Source of the DNA: Rhodopirellula halodulae
GTDB lineage: Bacteria; Planctomycetota; Planctomycetia; Pirellulales; Pirellulaceae
Direction of reading: 5' to 3'
Length of the DNA stretch: 64,000 nt
Assembly: GCF_020966775.1 (NCBI RefSeq)
Contig: NZ_JAJKFV010000011.1
Span: 599,820-663,819, forward strand
This document shows positions 62,081 to 64,000 of the stretch, one piece after another. Each line of letters opens with the position of its first letter. The first letter of the stretch is position 1. Below the pieces are notes generated by a model that saw only the letters and a program-made list of their open reading frames with translations, was not told where the DNA came from and did no database searches. The translations under genes and the position numbers were made by a program.

Positions 62081-63934
62081 TTGCGACGGATTGCATCGGT
62101 AGCACGCGACCCAGGCTATCTCCTTTGCTACGGCGTGAACCATTTCGATCTGATCGTCATCGACGAAGCTCACCGCAGCGTTTATCAGAAGTACCGAGCG
62201 ATCTTCGAGTACTTCGATTCGTTGCTTCTGGGTTTGACCGCGACGCCGCGCGACGAGGTGGATCGTGACACCTACGGGCTATTTGGTTTGGAATCGGGGA
62301 ACCCTACCTTCGCCTACGAACTTGACCAAGCGATCAGCGATGGTTTTCTGGTCGGATTCAAGGCGATTTCGGTGCCACTGAAGTTTCAGCGTGACGGCGT
62401 GAAGTACGACGAGCTGAGCGACGACGAAAAGCTCGAATACGAAGAGAAGTTCTACGATGACGAGACCGGCTCGCTGCCTGCGGCGATCGAGTCGCCAGCG
62501 GTCAACAAGTGGTTGTTCAACCAGGACACGGTTGATCGTGTTTTGAAAAAGCTGATGACGGATGGGTTGAAAGTGGGCGGTGGCGACCGCATCGGCAAGA
62601 CGCTGATCTTTGCCAAAAACCACGATCACGCTGAATTCATCGTCGAACGATTCAACAAGAACTTTCCCAAGACGGCGGGCAAGACTGCCCGCGTGATCGA
62701 CAACCATGTGAAGTATGCTCATACGTTAATCGACGATTTTTATATCGCGGACAAGGCCCCGCTGGTCGCCGTATCGGTCGACATGATGGACACCGGCATC
62801 GACGTGCCCGAAATCGTGAACCTGGTGTTCTTCAAGATCGTTCGCTCGAAGACGAAGTTCTGGCAAATGATCGGCCGGGGGACTCGGCTGTGCCCAGATT
62901 TGTTTGGCCCAGGAAAAGACAAGACCGAATTCTACATCTTCGATTATTGCCAAAACCTTGAGTTCTTTGGGCAGCGCCCCGACGGCTACGACGCACCACT
63001 ACAAGACTCGATCAAGACCAAGATTTTTCGGCGGCGGCTGCAAGTTGCTCATCAATTGCCGGCATCCGCTCCAAGCACGGATCATGCCGCCGACGCGACG
63101 CTACGCATCGGCTCCGAGTCCGAGTGGCGTGAACTGCCCGAAGCGTTCCACACCAGCAGCGAGAAAGAACTGGGCCAGTTGACCGAGCTGCGCCACGACT
63201 TGGTCGATCAGATGCATGAAGTCGTGACCAAGCTCGATACCGACAACTTCATTGTTCGGCCTAAACGTCGCTACGTCGAAAAATTCTCCAATCGCGATAA
63301 CCTCAGCAAGCTTTCGCCCGAGGACGTGCTTGATCTGGACCAGAATATCGCTCCGTTGCCGTACGAAGACGATGACGAGGAGATGGCAAGGCGTTTCGAT
63401 CTGTTGATGCTCAGCATGCAGCTAGCGATCCTGGAAACCTCGCCCAGGCAGGCTCGCTATCAGCGGCAAGTCATTTCACTAATGGGGAACCTGGAGGAAA
63501 AACAAGCAATCCCAGCCGTTGCCAAAGAACTCGAGTTGATCTTGGAGTTGCAGCGAGATGAGACTTGGCAAAACATCACTTTGCCGATGTTGGAATTGGC
63601 CCGGAAGAAGCTGCGTGATCTGATCAAGTTCATCGACCGCACCGGTTCCCAGGAAACCGTCTACACCAACTTCATGGATGATGAAGGCGACGAAGTCGAG
63701 ATCACCGGTTTGGTGCAAGCTGATCCAGGGCTGGCAAACTACCGGCTTCGCGTCGAGCGTTTCATTCGTGAGCATGAAACACACCCCACCATTGCACGGA
63801 TCAAGAACAACCTACCGTTGCACGCCGGCGACATCGACTCACTCGAAGCCATCCTGTTTGCCGATGACGGCCCCGGAACCCGAGACGAGTTCATTGAGAG
63901 CCTATCCGGAAACTGGTATTTGCTGAAAGCCTGA
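62051..63934 (+). pseudogene. hsdR: 5'-truncated type I restriction endonuclease subunit R
   Basis: The C-terminal part of an HsdR/SF2 translocase. Homology starts abruptly at about base 62129 (YGVNHFDLIVIDEAH, the DEAH motif); everything before it in this frame is unrelated and lies opposite the helical-protein gene. Later motifs are intact: LLGLTATPRDEVDRDTYGLF, the IAKTLIF-type strand, MIGRGTRLCPDLFG, and a long C-terminal region. The nuclease domain and Walker A motif, about 350 residues, are missing. A hybrid ORF from 62051 could be expressed but would have no restriction activity. Confidence 0.85.
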
Positions 63935-63976
63935 TAAACGCGATACTTTGAGCTCCTCGAAGCAACGGAGTGTGCG

Positions 63977-64000
63977 ATGACCGATGGCAACCGAAAACGA
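63977..64000 (+). CDS. Start of next gene (cut by window end)
   Basis: ATG at 63977 preceded by CGGAG, reading MTDGNRKR to the last base. It lies 42 bases after the hsdR fragment, so a type I methyltransferase or specificity subunit is likely, but there is too little sequence to identify it. Confidence 0.4.

Noticed and set aside
1..64000. tRNA or rRNA genes and obvious insertion sequences
   Set aside because: No tRNA-like cloverleaf, rRNA stretch or DDE transposase was noticed; a tRNAscan/Rfam search would be needed to exclude short RNAs fully.

Overview
The window looks like part of a planctomycete chromosome (Pirellulaceae/Rhodopirellula-like). That placement is inferred from the protein families, the moderate GC content and the many short hypothetical genes; no rRNA or other phylogenetic marker is present. 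It has three parts.

(1) 1-18.3 kb is a copper/silver resistance island. Forward genes: a CusB-like adaptor (cut by the window edge), a CusA-like RND pump, a secreted protein with four metal-binding-like repeats, a small lipoprotein and a GNAT acetyltransferase. Reverse genes: a SpoIIE/PP2C phosphatase, two small Cys-rich exported proteins, a potassium channel, a CsoR-type regulator, a multicopper oxidase, a TolC-type outer-membrane protein and a copper P1B-ATPase. A Cys-rich four-helix copper-storage protein is divergent from the ATPase. Matching ATACC-N7-GGTAT operators lie before the TolC gene and between the ATPase and storage genes, so the CsoR protein probably controls both.

(2) 18.4-60.1 kb is a siphovirus-like prophage of about 42 kb. 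The late genes are on the reverse strand, read from 42.5 kb down to 18.4 kb: small and large terminase, head-joining protein, portal, fused protease-capsid, two DUF2190 proteins, a lipoprotein cysteine peptidase and membrane proteins, connector and tail genes, a probable frameshifted tail chaperone, tape measure, a tail protein, and a 964-residue virion-type protein with about 570 residues of serine-rich repeat. Overlapping genes follow for a Cys-rich protein, a GT25-sulfotransferase fusion, two GT2 enzymes, another GT-A enzyme, a radical SAM protein and a proline-rich protein. I infer that this cassette decorates the serine-rich virion protein. Early genes at 47-55.6 kb encode a ParB-methyltransferase, prim-pol, SF2 helicase, RusA, DUF669 protein, Sak4-like ATPase and a sigma factor. 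Between the early and late blocks, five forward transcription units of small proteins (42.6-47.1 kb) each start with the same 36-bp element at fixed internal spacing. A second element, GTACA-N14-CGGC, occurs three times. CGTCAG boxes cluster beside the prim-pol gene.

(3) 55.8-64 kb holds an acetyltransferase, two unfamiliar proteins in one operon, an ImmA/IrrE peptidase with its XRE repressor, a helical protein, and an hsdR gene that has lost its N-terminal half at a sharp junction near 62.13 kb. The XRE gene and the unknown operon share a 19-bp operator. No integrase, transposase, tRNA or recognisable holin/endolysin was found, so the ends and mobility of the prophage are unresolved.
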